Assembly (NCBI GenBank): GCA_031259605.1
Contig: JAIRLE010000186.1
Span: forward strand, 1 to 30,103
DNA from: Zoogloeaceae bacterium
Lineage (GTDB): Bacteria; Pseudomonadota; Gammaproteobacteria; Burkholderiales; Rhodocyclaceae
Direction: 5' to 3'
Length of the DNA stretch: 30,103 nt
Shown: positions 6,940 through 14,987 of the stretch, piece after piece
How positions within the stretch are numbered: the first letter of the stretch is position 1
Layout: every line of letters starts with the position of its first letter
Notes under the pieces: generated by a model
The model's database searches: none
Told to the model about the DNA's origin: nothing
Seen by the model: only the letters and a program-made list of their open reading frames with translations
Translations under genes and position numbers: made by a program

Positions 6940-8205
6940 ATGAAACTCGAAACGATGGCTGTCCATGCGGGTTATGCTCCCGATCCCACAACCCGCGCCG
7001 CGGCAACGCCCATTTATCAGACCACTTCCTACGCCTTCGACGATTCCCGGCACGGCGCGGATCTGTTCGACCTGAAAGTTCCCGGCAATATCTATACCCG
7101 CATCATGAACCCGACGCAGGATGTGCTGGAAAAGCGAGTCGCGGCGCTGGAAGGCGGCATTGCCGGACTGGCCTTTGCCTCCGGCATGGCGGCGATTACC
7201 GCCGCGATCCAGACCATTGCCCAGGCCGGGGACAACATCGTCAGCACCAGCACGCTATACGGCGGCACCTATACGCTGTTTTCCCATACCTTGCCCGCCT
7301 GTGGCGTGGAAGTACGTTTTGCCGACCCGGAAAATCCGGCGGCATTGAAGACCCTGATCGACGCCAGAACCAAGGCCGTGTTCTGCGAATCCGTGGGCAA
7401 CCCCTTGGGCAACATCACCGATTTTGAAGAACTCTCGGAAATCGCGCATCAGCGCCACGTGCCGCTGATTGTGGACAATACCGTGCCTTCGCCTTTTCTT
7501 TGCCGTCCCATCGAGCATGGCGCGGACATCGTGCTGCATTCGCTCACCAAATACCTGGGCGGTCACGGCAATTCGCTGGGTGGCGTGATTGTCGACGGCG
7601 GCAAATTTCCCTGGCGCGAACACCCGCAAAAATTCCGTTGCCTGAATGAACCCGATCCCGCTTATCACGGCGTGACGTATACCGAGGCGCTGGGTGACGC
7701 GGCCTACATCGGTCGCGCCCGCGTCGTGCCATTGCGCAACATGGGCGCAGCGATCAGTCCCTTCAACGCCTTTTTGATCCTGCAAGGCGTCGAAACCCTG
7801 ACGTTACGCATGGAGCGCATTTGCGACAACGCCGAAAAAGTTGCCCGTTACCTGCAAACGCACGCAAAGGTCAGTTGGGTGAATTACGCGGCGCTGCCCG
7901 GCAATCCCGGCTATCCGCTGGCGCAAAAATACCTGCGCGGACGCGCTTCCGGCATTCTCACCTTCGGCGTCAAGGGCGGCATTGCGGGCGGCATCGCCTT
8001 TCAGGACGCCCTGAAGCTCTTTACCCGGCTGGTGAATATCGGCGATTGCAAGAGCCTCGCCTGCCATCCGGCCTCCACCACCCACCGCCAGCTTTCCAGC
8101 GAGGAACTGAAAAAGGCGGGCGTTTCGGAAGACATGATCCGGCTTTCCATCGGCATCGAACACATCGACGACCTGCTTGCCGATCTGGAACAGGCACTCG
8201 GATAA
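6940..8205 (+). CDS. metY: O-acetylhomoserine sulfhydrylase (aminocarboxypropyltransferase)
   Basis: The 421-residue PLP enzyme belongs to the Cys/Met metabolism (gamma-family) fold. It is predicted to make homocysteine directly from O-acetyl-L-homoserine and sulfide, in methionine synthesis. It opens ETMAVHAGYAPDPTTRAAAT and has the PLP phosphate-binding IYTRIMNPTQ and ASGMAAI. VDNTVPSPFLCRP carries the Asp that pairs with the pyridine nitrogen. SLTKYLGGHG carries the Schiff-base Lys at residue 204. The long insert EHPQKFRCLNEPDPAYHGV and the total length fit MetY rather than the shorter MetB/MetC/MetZ enzymes. The ATG at 6940 has AAGGAA upstream. It stands alone behind its own terminator-bounded 5' region; I see no SAM riboswitch. 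Confidence 0.94.
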   Translation: MKLETMAVHAGYAPDPTTRAAATPIYQTTSYAFDDSRHGADLFDLKVPGNIYTRIMNPTQDVLEKRVAALEGGIAGLAFASGMAAITAAIQTIAQAGDNIVSTSTLYGGTYTLFSHTLPACGVEVRFADPENPAALKTLIDARTKAVFCESVGNPLGNITDFEELSEIAHQRHVPLIVDNTVPSPFLCRPIEHGADIVLHSLTKYLGGHGNSLGGVIVDGGKFPWREHPQKFRCLNEPDPAYHGVTYTEALGDAAYIGRARVVPLRNMGAAISPFNAFLILQGVETLTLRMERICDNAEKVARYLQTHAKVSWVNYAALPGNPGYPLAQKYLRGRASGILTFGVKGGIAGGIAFQDALKLFTRLVNIGDCKSLACHPASTTHRQLSSEELKKAGVSEDMIRLSIGIEHIDDLLADLEQALG

Positions 8206-8237
8206 GCGACGAAAATCCGCTCCGGTACGCTTCCTTT

Positions 8238-8362
8238 CGTCATTCTCCGGGGCGAGGCCCCGCGGCAATCCAGCCAACGCCGAGGTTCGTTCCGACGTTC
8301 CGGGTAGCCGAATCGTTGCATGGATTGCCACAACGATTCCCCCCCTCGCAGCGCTGGTCATC
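8238..8362. repeat. Interspersed repeat family A, copy 1 (MITE-like inverted repeat)
   Basis: The left arm CGTCATTCTCCGGGGCGAGG continues to GCGGCAATCCAG (8238-8273); the right arm TGGATTGCC...CCCCCTCGCA...GGTCATC (8321-8362) is its imperfect reverse complement. The left arm has an internal hairpin, GGGGC-GA-GGCCCC. It is nearly the same unit as 29815-29850 (CGTCATTGCGAGGGGC...GCAATCCAG). It fills the space between the ends of two convergent genes and holds no coding frame that I can support. Confidence 0.65.
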
Positions 8363-8404
8363 TGGGTTAAAGCGAATGACGTTTAAATACGGCTGCCATC
8401 CTGA

Positions 8405-8884
8405 TCACACGGAAATTCGCCAAGCGAACAAGTGCGTGGGTTGCCAATCGAGACGCGCATAAAAAGCGAGCGCGGGCGTGTTGTCGGCGTCGGCGAGGAG
8501 TTGCAGGCGGCGCGCGCCTTTTTGTCTGGCCCAGGCGGCGGCGGCGGCAAGGAGTTGGCGGCCTATGCCCATTTTCCGGTATTCTGGCCTGAGAACGACA
8601 TCCTCGACCCAGGCGGAGGGCGCGCCGCTGGCGGTGGAGATGACCAGTTGGGCGCTGGCCATGCCGATGGCGGGATTTTTCGGACAGTCACCATCGCCGC
8701 CCATGTCGCGGGCGACAAAGACGACGCCGTTTTCCGGCGCATCCAGCAGACGTTCCAGTCCGCGCCGCTGTTTTTCCGGGTCGGGACAAAAGTCCTGTTC
8801 GATGGAAAAGAGCAGGGCAAGGAGTTCGATCAGGGCGGGGATGTCGGTCTTGTCCGCGGTTTCCACACAGATGCCGGCTTTCAT
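8405..8884 (-). CDS. GNAT-family N-acetyltransferase
   Basis: The 159-residue GCN5-related acetyltransferase transfers acetyl from acetyl-CoA to an unknown amine. Acetyl-CoA binding motif A is clear as VVLRPEYRKMGIGRQLL (R-x-x-G-x-G near residues 102-107). The preceding strand is WVEDVVL, and the C-terminal motif is ALAFYARLDW. Its ATG overlaps the TGA of the upstream XRE/cupin regulator (ATGA at 8881-8884), so the two are translationally coupled and probably act on the same process. The substrate cannot be told from sequence; neighbours of XRE-cupin regulators often process polyamines or amino acids. Confidence 0.87.
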   Translation of the reverse strand: MKAGICVETADKTDIPALIELLALLFSIEQDFCPDPEKQRRGLERLLDAPENGVVFVARDMGGDGDCPKNPAIGMASAQLVISTASGAPSAWVEDVVLRPEYRKMGIGRQLLAAAAAWARQKGARRLQLLADADNTPALAFYARLDWQPTHLFAWRISV

Positions 8885-9486
8885 TGGGCATCCCCACCGC
8901 TGTCGGGTTCGGGGTACATCAGGATGCTCAAGAAGCGGATGGGGCAGCGGGTGAGGGTTTCCGGGCCATGCGGGATGTCGCCGCGAAAGGTGAGCGCGTC
9001 GCCCGATTTCAGGGCATAGGTATTCTGACCGTGGCGATATTCGATTTCGCCTTCGAGCATGTAGATGAATTCCAGCCCCGGATGCTCAAAAACAGGGAAA
9101 GTCTCGGAATCGTGATTAATGGAAATGAGAAAAGGCTCGAAGGTTTTCTTCGGTCCTTGATCGTAGGCGAGCAGGTGGTACGTATGACCGCGCTTGGTGC
9201 CGCGCCGCACCACTTCCATGCCTTCATCCTTTTTGACCAGTTGCGCGCTGCCATCCTTGGTATCGTAGCCGCGGAACAGCGAAGCCAGCGAAACGCCAAG
9301 CGCCTGCGCCAGGCGGGAAAGCGTATCCAGGCTGGTCGCGGTCTGGGCGTTTTCGATGCGCGAAAGCATCCCCCGGCTGATGCCGGAACGGGCGGCGACG
9401 TCGGCAATGGTCAATCCGTGCGAGCGCCGGATGTCCTTGATGCTGCTACCCAAATAGCGTTCGAGACTGTTGTCGGTTTCGTTCAT
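8881..9486 (-). CDS. XRE-family regulator with C-terminal cupin domain
   Basis: This is a two-domain regulator of 201 residues. The N-terminal helix-turn-helix reads IKDIRRSHGLTIADVAARSG, then ISRGMLSRIENAQTATSL, typical of the XRE/Cro fold. The C-terminal small beta-barrel has the cupin motif signature HPGLEFIYMLEGEIEYRHGQ with later GDALTFRGDIPHGPE, as in PuuR- and MtfR-like sensors. The ligand is unknown. The start is ambiguous. The ATG at 9486 has AGGA upstream and gives the usual short N-terminus. An in-frame ATG at 9531 would add 15 residues but lacks a ribosome-binding site. It overlaps the GNAT gene by four bases. Confidence 0.88.
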   Translation of the reverse strand: MNETDNSLERYLGSSIKDIRRSHGLTIADVAARSGISRGMLSRIENAQTATSLDTLSRLAQALGVSLASLFRGYDTKDGSAQLVKKDEGMEVVRRGTKRGHTYHLLAYDQGPKKTFEPFLISINHDSETFPVFEHPGLEFIYMLEGEIEYRHGQNTYALKSGDALTFRGDIPHGPETLTRCPIRFLSILMYPEPDSGGDAQ

Positions 9487-9568
9487 GAAGCGCTCGGATT
9501 CCTGTCGGACGGCGGGGTGTAAATTTACCATGAAAAATTACTGTTATGAAAAAAAGTTGAATGGGTTA

Positions 9569-9612
9569 CAGGGAAACCGCATGAATGCCTGTTTTCCCCA
9601 TCTCCCGCTTTT
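9569..9612 (+). repeat. Interspersed repeat family C, copy 2
   Basis: CAGGGAAACCGCATGAATGC then CTGTTTTCCCCATCTCCCGC matches the minus strand of 6121-6169 with few changes. The hairpin end is degenerate here (CTCCCGCTTTTTGGAGAG). It abuts the decayed IS110 transposase. Confidence 0.55.
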
Positions 9613-9619
9613 TGGAGAG

Positions 9620-9965
9620 CGGCTCACACATCGGTGCGTCCGCCTCAGATGAAGCGTTTGCCCCGATGCTTGCCGCTATCGTTGGTCAGGGGCAACACCG
9701 GTCAAGGCCGCGATATTTCGTCGGCTCGGTGTGCCCAACTCCGGACATTTCACCAGCAAGGTCAGTGTCGTCACCTGGCCGATGCCTGGAATGCCGCGCA
9801 ACAGGTCGTCCTTGACCCGCCAAACCTCCAGGGCGCGCAGACGCTGGTTTCAGCTCGCCGTCGATCTTGGCAATGTGTTTCTCCAGCCAGTCCGCCAGTG
9901 GCTTCCGGCACGATCAGCGCGGACACGGTCTCATGTAGATCGCTCACGATCTGGGCAACGCCTTC
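9620..9965 (-). pseudogene. Decayed IS110-family transposase
   Basis: On the minus strand, different frames give successive IS110 transposase pieces. DEGVAQIVSDLHETVSALIV followed by PEATGGL belongs to the N-terminal half. It is joined directly to EKHIAKIDGEL from the C-terminal half, so the middle of the gene is deleted. A frameshift follows, then QRLRALEVWRVKDDLLRGIP and GIGQVTTLTLLVKCPELGTP with SRRNIAALTGVAP. A second frameshift leads to LTNDSGKHRGKRFI, and then an in-frame TGA where Trp or Phe is expected, followed by GGRTDV and another stop. The PGIG and AAL-GVAP motifs are diagnostic of the transposase_20 domain. At least one deletion, two frameshifts and two nonsense codons make it non-functional. 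The flanks are repeats of families B and C. Confidence 0.8.
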
Positions 9966-10161
9966 ATCGTAAAACTGACTCCGGTTTGAAACCCCGCCCG
10001 TAAGAAAGGTGCGAAGGGTGGGACCCCATTCTTACGACCGGGGTTTCGACCGTAGCCATTCTCAAGGGGAGAGAAATCCCTTCCCAATGACGTTAGGCCA
10101 TGAAGGGCTGCCGGTCAAACTCCATTGGAAAGGGAATGCAAACCGGAGTCAGTTTTACGAT
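9966..10161. repeat. Interspersed repeat family B, inverted pair
   Basis: A perfect 23-bp inverted repeat brackets this element: ATCGTAAAACTGACTCCGGT-TTG at 9966-9988 and its reverse complement at 10139-10161. The left half (9966-10078) is, in reverse complement, the same unit as about 27750-27866. The right half (about 10100-10161) matches parts of that unit in direct orientation, including AAGGGCTGCCGGTCAAACTC (10103-10122) also found near 27727. So this is two oppositely oriented copies back to back. The rest of the gap to 10445 shows no gene that I can support. Confidence 0.7.
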
Positions 10162-10445
10162 CAAATCATGCGTAATTGGAGCAGGGATCCCGCAGCAACC
10201 GTGTTCGCTTATCAAGCGTTTTTCCGTCGATTCCAGGGAATGGCGAGCTTATTCATCCGGGCCAGAAAAAACACGTCGATTTTTACTGCTTTCCCCGATA
10301 AAGGGAACAACAAGGGAAGTAGCGGCGTGAACTGAAAATACGAGCTATCCGCCGCCCGAAGCCCGCAACGACACAACAGCTCATCCCGAACCGGATCATT
10401 TGCTCTGGCAAAAAAAGTCCGCGCCAGAATTCCCATTCCCTCCCC

Positions 10446-10473
10446 GAAAAGAACATTTCCGCATGTTCTTTTC
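10446..10473. terminator. Hairpin, possible tyrB terminator
   Basis: A perfect 11-bp inverted repeat GAAAAGAACAT / ATGTTCTTTTC with a 6-nt loop sits about 30 bp past the tyrB stop. On the minus strand its 3' arm ends TTCTTTTC, a poor U-tract, so termination would be weak or bidirectional. Confidence 0.4.
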
Positions 10474-10504
10474 CAGACTGCGCCGCACCAGGTTTTCATT
10501 CCCC

Positions 10505-11704
10505 CTACACCACTGCGGCAATCGCCTTGGCCACGACGGGCAGGTTTTTCTGATTCAGGGCTGCGACGTTGATGCGCCCGGAGGAAACCGCGTAGATGCC
10601 GAACTCGGTTTTCAGGCGTTCCACCTGATCCCTGGTGAGGCCGGTGAAAGAAAACATGCCGCGCTGCCGGGCGATGAAGGAAAAATCCCCGGTGCCTTCC
10701 GCCTTCAGGGCATCGACCAAGCCCACGCGCATGGCGCGGATGCGGTTGCGCATCCCGGCAAGCGCTTCTTCCCACAGCCGCCGCAGTTCCGGACTGCCGA
10801 GCACGGAAGCCACGATCGCGCCGCCGTGGGTGGGCGGGTTGGAATAATTGGTGCGGATGACGCGCTTCACCTGCGAGGCGACACGCCCGGCCTCTTCCTT
10901 GTCGGCAGTGACGATGGATAACGCGCCGACCCGTTCGCCATAGAGGGAAAAATTCTTGGAAAACGAAGACGCGATGAAAAACTGTGCGCCGGAATCGGCA
11001 AAGGCGCGCACAGCGGCGGCATCCGCCTCAATGCCGTCGGCAAAACCCTGGTAGGCCATGTCGAGAAAGGGCACGAGATTTTTTTCTTTTGCAAGCGCGG
11101 CGATTTCCTGCCATTGGCCGGGCGTCAGATCCGCGCCGGTCGGATTGTGGCAGCAGGCGTGCAACAGCACGATGGCGGCGGGCGGCAGGCTCGCCAGCTT
11201 TTGCTTCATCCCCGCGAAATCGACGCCGCGCGTCGCCGGATCATAATAGGGATAGCTTTCCACGGAAAACCCGGCGGTGCCGAACAGGGCGCGATGGTTT
11301 TCCCAGGAAGGGTCACTCAGGTAGAGTGTGCTTTGCGGCAGCAATTGCCGCAGGTAATCCGCGCCCACCTTGAGCGCGCCGGTGCCGCCCAAAGCCTGGA
11401 TGGCGACGACGGAACCATTGCTTGCCCGTTCGGAACCCGCGCCAAAGATCAGATCTCGCACCGCCTGGTTGTAGGCGGCGTTGCCGTCGATGGGCTGGTA
11501 GCCGCGCGGCGGCTGCGCCTTCAGGCGGGCTTCCTCGGCGGACTTGACGGCGGCCAGGAGCGGCAGCTTGCCGTTATCGTCGTAATAGACGCCCACGCCC
11601 AGATTCACCTTGTCGGCGCGGGTATCGGCATTGAAAGCCTCGGTCAGCCCAAGAATCGGGTCACGGGGCGCCATTTCAACATGGGCAAAAAGCGAAGCTG
11701 TCAT
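10505..11704 (-). CDS. tyrB: Aromatic amino acid / aspartate aminotransferase
   Basis: The 399-residue PLP transaminase belongs to class I, subgroup alpha. It moves amino groups between 2-oxoglutarate and aspartate, tyrosine or phenylalanine. It opens SLFAHVEMAPRDPILGLTEA and NADTRADKVNLGVGVYYDDN, as TyrB and AspC do. HACCHNPTGADLT carries the Asn that contacts PLP (residue 187). LDMAYQGFADG carries the pyridine-binding Asp at 215. SSFSKNFSLYGERVGAL carries the Schiff-base Lys at 250. GRINVAALN near the end carries the substrate-carboxylate Arg. TyrB and AspC cannot be told apart reliably by eye; betaproteobacterial copies are usually called aromatic aminotransferases. It is transcribed alone, with about 165 bp separating it from the chemoreceptor gene upstream. 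Confidence 0.93.
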   Translation of the reverse strand: MTASLFAHVEMAPRDPILGLTEAFNADTRADKVNLGVGVYYDDNGKLPLLAAVKSAEEARLKAQPPRGYQPIDGNAAYNQAVRDLIFGAGSERASNGSVVAIQALGGTGALKVGADYLRQLLPQSTLYLSDPSWENHRALFGTAGFSVESYPYYDPATRGVDFAGMKQKLASLPPAAIVLLHACCHNPTGADLTPGQWQEIAALAKEKNLVPFLDMAYQGFADGIEADAAAVRAFADSGAQFFIASSFSKNFSLYGERVGALSIVTADKEEAGRVASQVKRVIRTNYSNPPTHGGAIVASVLGSPELRRLWEEALAGMRNRIRAMRVGLVDALKAEGTGDFSFIARQRGMFSFTGLTRDQVERLKTEFGIYAVSSGRINVAALNQKNLPVVAKAIAAVV

Positions 11705-11796
11705 GATGTCTCCAGTCGTCAGTCGGTGCGGGGTAAAAGACGCTGGATTCTATCACGCGGCGAACCGGAAGGCGGGAAACAAACGGCATGAGGCAA

Positions 11797-11830
11797 GGCA
11801 ATCGCATGAATGCGGCTGTCACATTTCCCG
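11797..11830 (+). repeat. Interspersed repeat family C, partial copy 3
   Basis: GGCAATCGCATGAATGCGGC then TGTCACATTTCCCG shares its first 15 nt with the core of the copies at 6121-6169 (minus strand) and 9569-9612. It lacks the hairpin part. It sits between the end of the chemoreceptor gene and the 5' region of tyrB. Confidence 0.4.
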
Positions 11831-11869
11831 TTCGCGCCATCACTGCCGGTCTTGTCCTTCGTCTCCCGC

Positions 11870-13531
11870 TCAAACCACGAACTGTTTCAGGGTTGCCTCG
11901 ACGTCATGCGCAAGCTGGTTGAGGGTGTGCGTGTTGCCGGCAACTTCCTCGGCGGCGGCGTTGTTTTCGTCCGTCATCTGGGCGATGCTTTCCACATGCC
12001 GCGCAATATCCTGACCGGCTTGATTCTGTTCTTTCAATGCCGCGGAAATTTCGGTCACGGCGCTGGAAACCCGTGTCGCGCCATCACGAATTTCATGAAT
12101 GTACGTGCTGGCTTCCTGCGCCAGTTCCTGGCCTGCCGTTACCCGTTGCACCACATGCCCCATGCCTTCCACCGCCTCCCTGGCGGAGGTCTGCATTTTA
12201 TGGATCATATTGCCGATGTCGCCCGTCGATTGTGCCGTGCGTTCCGCGAGTTTTCGCACCTCATCGGCCACCACCGCAAAGCCGCGTCCCTGTTCTCCGG
12301 CGCGGGCGGCTTCGATGGCGGCATTCAACGCCAGAAGATTGGTCTGGTCCGCAACTTCCTTGATCACCTGCACAACGGAAGAAATCTGTTCCGACTCGTC
12401 GCCCAGGGTTTGGATCATCCGCGCGGCCTCGGTCACGGTCGTGGCAATCGCGCCCATTTCAACGGCAGTGCGTTCAATGATCTCGCCGCCCTGTTGGGAG
12501 ATTTCGCCCGCGTGTTGCGCCAACTGTTGCGCTTCGCCCGCGCTGTCGGCAACCGTGCTGATGCTCACCGACATTTCCTGCATCGACGCCGCCATCGCCG
12601 AAGTGGAACTGCTCTGGCTGGCCGAGCTTTGCGCCACCTGTCCCGCCGCGCCGGCAACCGATTTGACCACGCCGGATACCGCGCCGACCTTCTCCGCTAT
12701 CTGCTTGAACGAGCCTTGCAACTTTTCCATCATGGCATTGAAGGCAAACACCATGTCGCCGACCTCATCGCGGGCAGTATGTTGCAGACGCAAACCAAGG
12801 TTTTGTTCCGTCTCCACCCGCACCACCAGATCGCGGGTTTTTTCCAGCGGATGAATCACCGAGCGCAGCATGGAAAAAAACAAGAAAATCAGCGCGCCAA
12901 TGGAAAAGACGACCACCGTGAGCTGTACGCCGATGACGCGCTGCATGGCCTCACGCGAATCCTGGGCGATTTCTTCCGTTATTCCCTTGCTTCGCAGAAT
13001 CATGGCTTCAATCTGCTCGTTGATCTGCCGCGTGACCTGATGCCGCAAGCTGTTGCGCCGATCAATTTCCTTTGCCATGTTCAGCACGGCCTCCGGGGTG
13101 GGCGCTTTCAGGGTTTCTTCCAGTCGTTGCGTAAAAAACAGGTCATCGGCAAACCAGGACGCCCAGAGCGGCTTGAAGCGATCCCAGTACGTTTGCCCTT
13201 CCGCCGACATGGGGATGGATTCATAGGCGTTGAAACTTTCCTGCGCCGACTGATCGAGCGCTCGCTTTTGCGTCAGAAGCGACTGCAATTCGCTGACGTC
13301 AAACCCTGCCGGATCGTAGGATTTGGCGATGATTTCATGCGCGCGGCGGGAAAGATTGAGCACGTCCACATGAAGTTGCAGCAAGGCGACGATTTTAGGC
13401 AGACGTGATTTGGCGATCGTCTCCATTCCCTTGCTGTCATTCATGGTATTGAGCACGCCAATGGCGCCGATGCTCAACATGGCAAGCAACGCGACCGATA
13501 CCAGCAACAACAATTTGTTCTTGACCTTCAT
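11870..13531 (-). CDS. Methyl-accepting chemotaxis protein
   Basis: The 553-residue membrane chemoreceptor signals through CheA/CheW. TM1 is near residues 6-28 (LLLLVSVALLAMLSIGAIGV). An all-helical periplasmic four-helix-bundle type sensor domain follows to about 190. TM2 is VIGVQLTVVVFSIGALIFLF. The HAMP domain follows (SVIHPLEKTRDLVVRVETEQ). The signalling domain has the hairpin tip EVADQTNLLALNAAIEAARA followed by GEQGRGFAVVADEVRKLAER, essentially the universal MCP consensus. It ends LKQFVV with no NWETF-like CheR tether. The ATG at 13531 is preferred because GGGGGA lies 6 nt upstream; in-frame ATGs at 13537 and 13579 are possible. No che gene is nearby. The ligand is unknown. Confidence 0.94.
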   Translation of the reverse strand: MKVKNKLLLLVSVALLAMLSIGAIGVLNTMNDSKGMETIAKSRLPKIVALLQLHVDVLNLSRRAHEIIAKSYDPAGFDVSELQSLLTQKRALDQSAQESFNAYESIPMSAEGQTYWDRFKPLWASWFADDLFFTQRLEETLKAPTPEAVLNMAKEIDRRNSLRHQVTRQINEQIEAMILRSKGITEEIAQDSREAMQRVIGVQLTVVVFSIGALIFLFFSMLRSVIHPLEKTRDLVVRVETEQNLGLRLQHTARDEVGDMVFAFNAMMEKLQGSFKQIAEKVGAVSGVVKSVAGAAGQVAQSSASQSSSTSAMAASMQEMSVSISTVADSAGEAQQLAQHAGEISQQGGEIIERTAVEMGAIATTVTEAARMIQTLGDESEQISSVVQVIKEVADQTNLLALNAAIEAARAGEQGRGFAVVADEVRKLAERTAQSTGDIGNMIHKMQTSAREAVEGMGHVVQRVTAGQELAQEASTYIHEIRDGATRVSSAVTEISAALKEQNQAGQDIARHVESIAQMTDENNAAAEEVAGNTHTLNQLAHDVEATLKQFVV

Positions 13532-13757
13532 TTCCATTCCCCCGTCGTGAAAGCGCGCCCGGCATGGACAAAGGGTCATCTTCCCCTGGTCGGAAAACAG
13601 ATTCCAGAACAGTTTTGTAGCCGCCTGGTGTCAAAGTACAGGTATTTGGTATCGAAAAAATCACGCGCATCCATGATGAGATCCCCGCACGAACCCGCGC
13701 CCGCCGCCACGCCATCGCAAAGACAAAGCTTTCGCAGGCAGAATCCAATCCCCGAAA

Positions 13758-14987
13758 TCAGTACAACAAAAACGCGCGGCGCGCTTCCCGCCAAGCGTTT
13801 TCATCAATGTCCGCCAACGCTTCCAGGTCTTCAGGTCTGGCCGCAGGGTCATCCACCCACTCGCGCAACAAGGGACTGCCGTTAATCAGGTCGATGGGCA
13901 GGCGGTCGAATTCGTATTCGTAGGCAAAATTCCGCCACAAGGGATAATCGGGGCGGCGGCGGCGCAGCGCCTTGAAGACCAGGCTCTGCAAGCGCCAGGG
14001 GCGAAAAGCGTGATGGTCATAGGCGGCGCGCCCCTGTTTCACGTGAAACTGCGCCGCGTGTATTTGCAGGCCATGACAAAGTTGTCCGGCGTGCTTGTGA
14101 AAGACCGGCTCAAACCAGCATTCACGCAGGATGCAGCCTTGCAGCCAGGCAGGCGCGAGTTTTTGCATTTCCTCCATGATGGCGCGGGCATCGATGTCTG
14201 GCGCGCCGAAGAGTTCCAGCGGACGGGTGGTGCCACGCCCTTCCGAAAGCGTCGTGCCTTCCAGCAGCACTGTTCCCGTGTAGGCGCGCGCCATGGAAAG
14301 ATTGGGCGCGTTGGGGCTGGGGTTGATCCAGGCGCGCTCCATCAATGGCCAGCCATAACCCGGCGCGGTTTCCGGTTGCCAGCCCTGCATGGCGACGATT
14401 TCACAGTCCACGTCGAGTTTCAGGACGGCAATGAACCAACGCGCCAATTCGCCCAGCGTAAGGCCGTGGCGCATGGGCAGCGCGCCCGCGCCAACGAAAC
14501 TTTCCCAGCCGGTTTTCAGCAGCAGCCCCTCCACCGGACGGCCAACGGGATTGGGACGATCCAGTATCCACACCGTCTTGCCATGGCGCGCCGCCGCTTC
14601 CAGCATATAGCGCAGGGTAGTGAGGAACGTGTAGACGCGGCAACCCAGATCCTGCAAATCGACAAGCAGGACATCGAAATGTTCCAGCATCGCCGTTGTG
14701 GGCTGGCGCGTTTCTCCATAAAGGCTGAATACGGGAATGCCCAGTCGCGGATCGATGAAATCCGGCGATTCCACCATGTTGTCCTGCTTGTCGCCGCGCA
14801 GTCCATGCTGCGGGCCAAAGGCGGCGGCAAGGCGCATATCCGGCAGTTGGGCGATGGCGTCGAGCGCGTGCGTAAGATCCGGCGTCACGGAAGCCGGATG
14901 CGCCAGCAGGGCCAGGCGCTTGCCCATGAGCGGGCGGCGCAGGGTTGCGTCCGCGAGGAAACGATCAAGTCCAAAAAGGGTAGTCAT
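13758..14987 (-). CDS. DUF1343 / NamZ-like exo-N-acetylmuramidase, no signal peptide
   Basis: The 409-residue protein belongs to the DUF1343 family, whose characterised member NamZ (GH171) removes N-acetylmuramic acid from peptidoglycan glycan ends. Recognisable segments are LMGKRLALLAHPASVTPDLT, FGPQHGLRGDKQDNMVES, SLYGETRQPTTAML, VLLVDLQDLGCRVYTFLTTL, ILDRPNPVGRPVEG, MRHGLTLGELARW and NLSMARAYTGTVLLEGTTLS with EGRGTTRPLELFGAP. Its ATG forms ATGA with the stop of the DOMON-like gene, which fixes the start. The N-terminus MTTLFGLDRFLADATLRRPL is not a signal peptide although many relatives are exported, so a cytosolic role in recycling imported muropeptides is a possibility (inference). A near-perfect parS site lies inside it at 14035-14050. 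Confidence 0.87.
   Translation of the reverse strand: MTTLFGLDRFLADATLRRPLMGKRLALLAHPASVTPDLTHALDAIAQLPDMRLAAAFGPQHGLRGDKQDNMVESPDFIDPRLGIPVFSLYGETRQPTTAMLEHFDVLLVDLQDLGCRVYTFLTTLRYMLEAAARHGKTVWILDRPNPVGRPVEGLLLKTGWESFVGAGALPMRHGLTLGELARWFIAVLKLDVDCEIVAMQGWQPETAPGYGWPLMERAWINPSPNAPNLSMARAYTGTVLLEGTTLSEGRGTTRPLELFGAPDIDARAIMEEMQKLAPAWLQGCILRECWFEPVFHKHAGQLCHGLQIHAAQFHVKQGRAAYDHHAFRPWRLQSLVFKALRRRRPDYPLWRNFAYEYEFDRLPIDLINGSPLLREWVDDPAARPEDLEALADIDENAWREARRAFLLY
14035..14050. other. parS-like centromere site 1
   Basis: TGTTTCACGTGAAACT matches the bacterial parS 16-mer TGTTTCACGTGAAACA at 15 of 16 positions, including the whole palindromic core. It lies within the NamZ-like coding sequence, where it encodes Gln-Phe-His-Val-Lys-Gln. 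ParB encoded at 28629 is the expected binding protein, about 14.6 kb away. Confidence 0.8.

Noticed and set aside
11870..13531. Chemoreceptor as part of a chemotaxis operon
   Set aside because: No che or flagellar genes occur on either side in the window.
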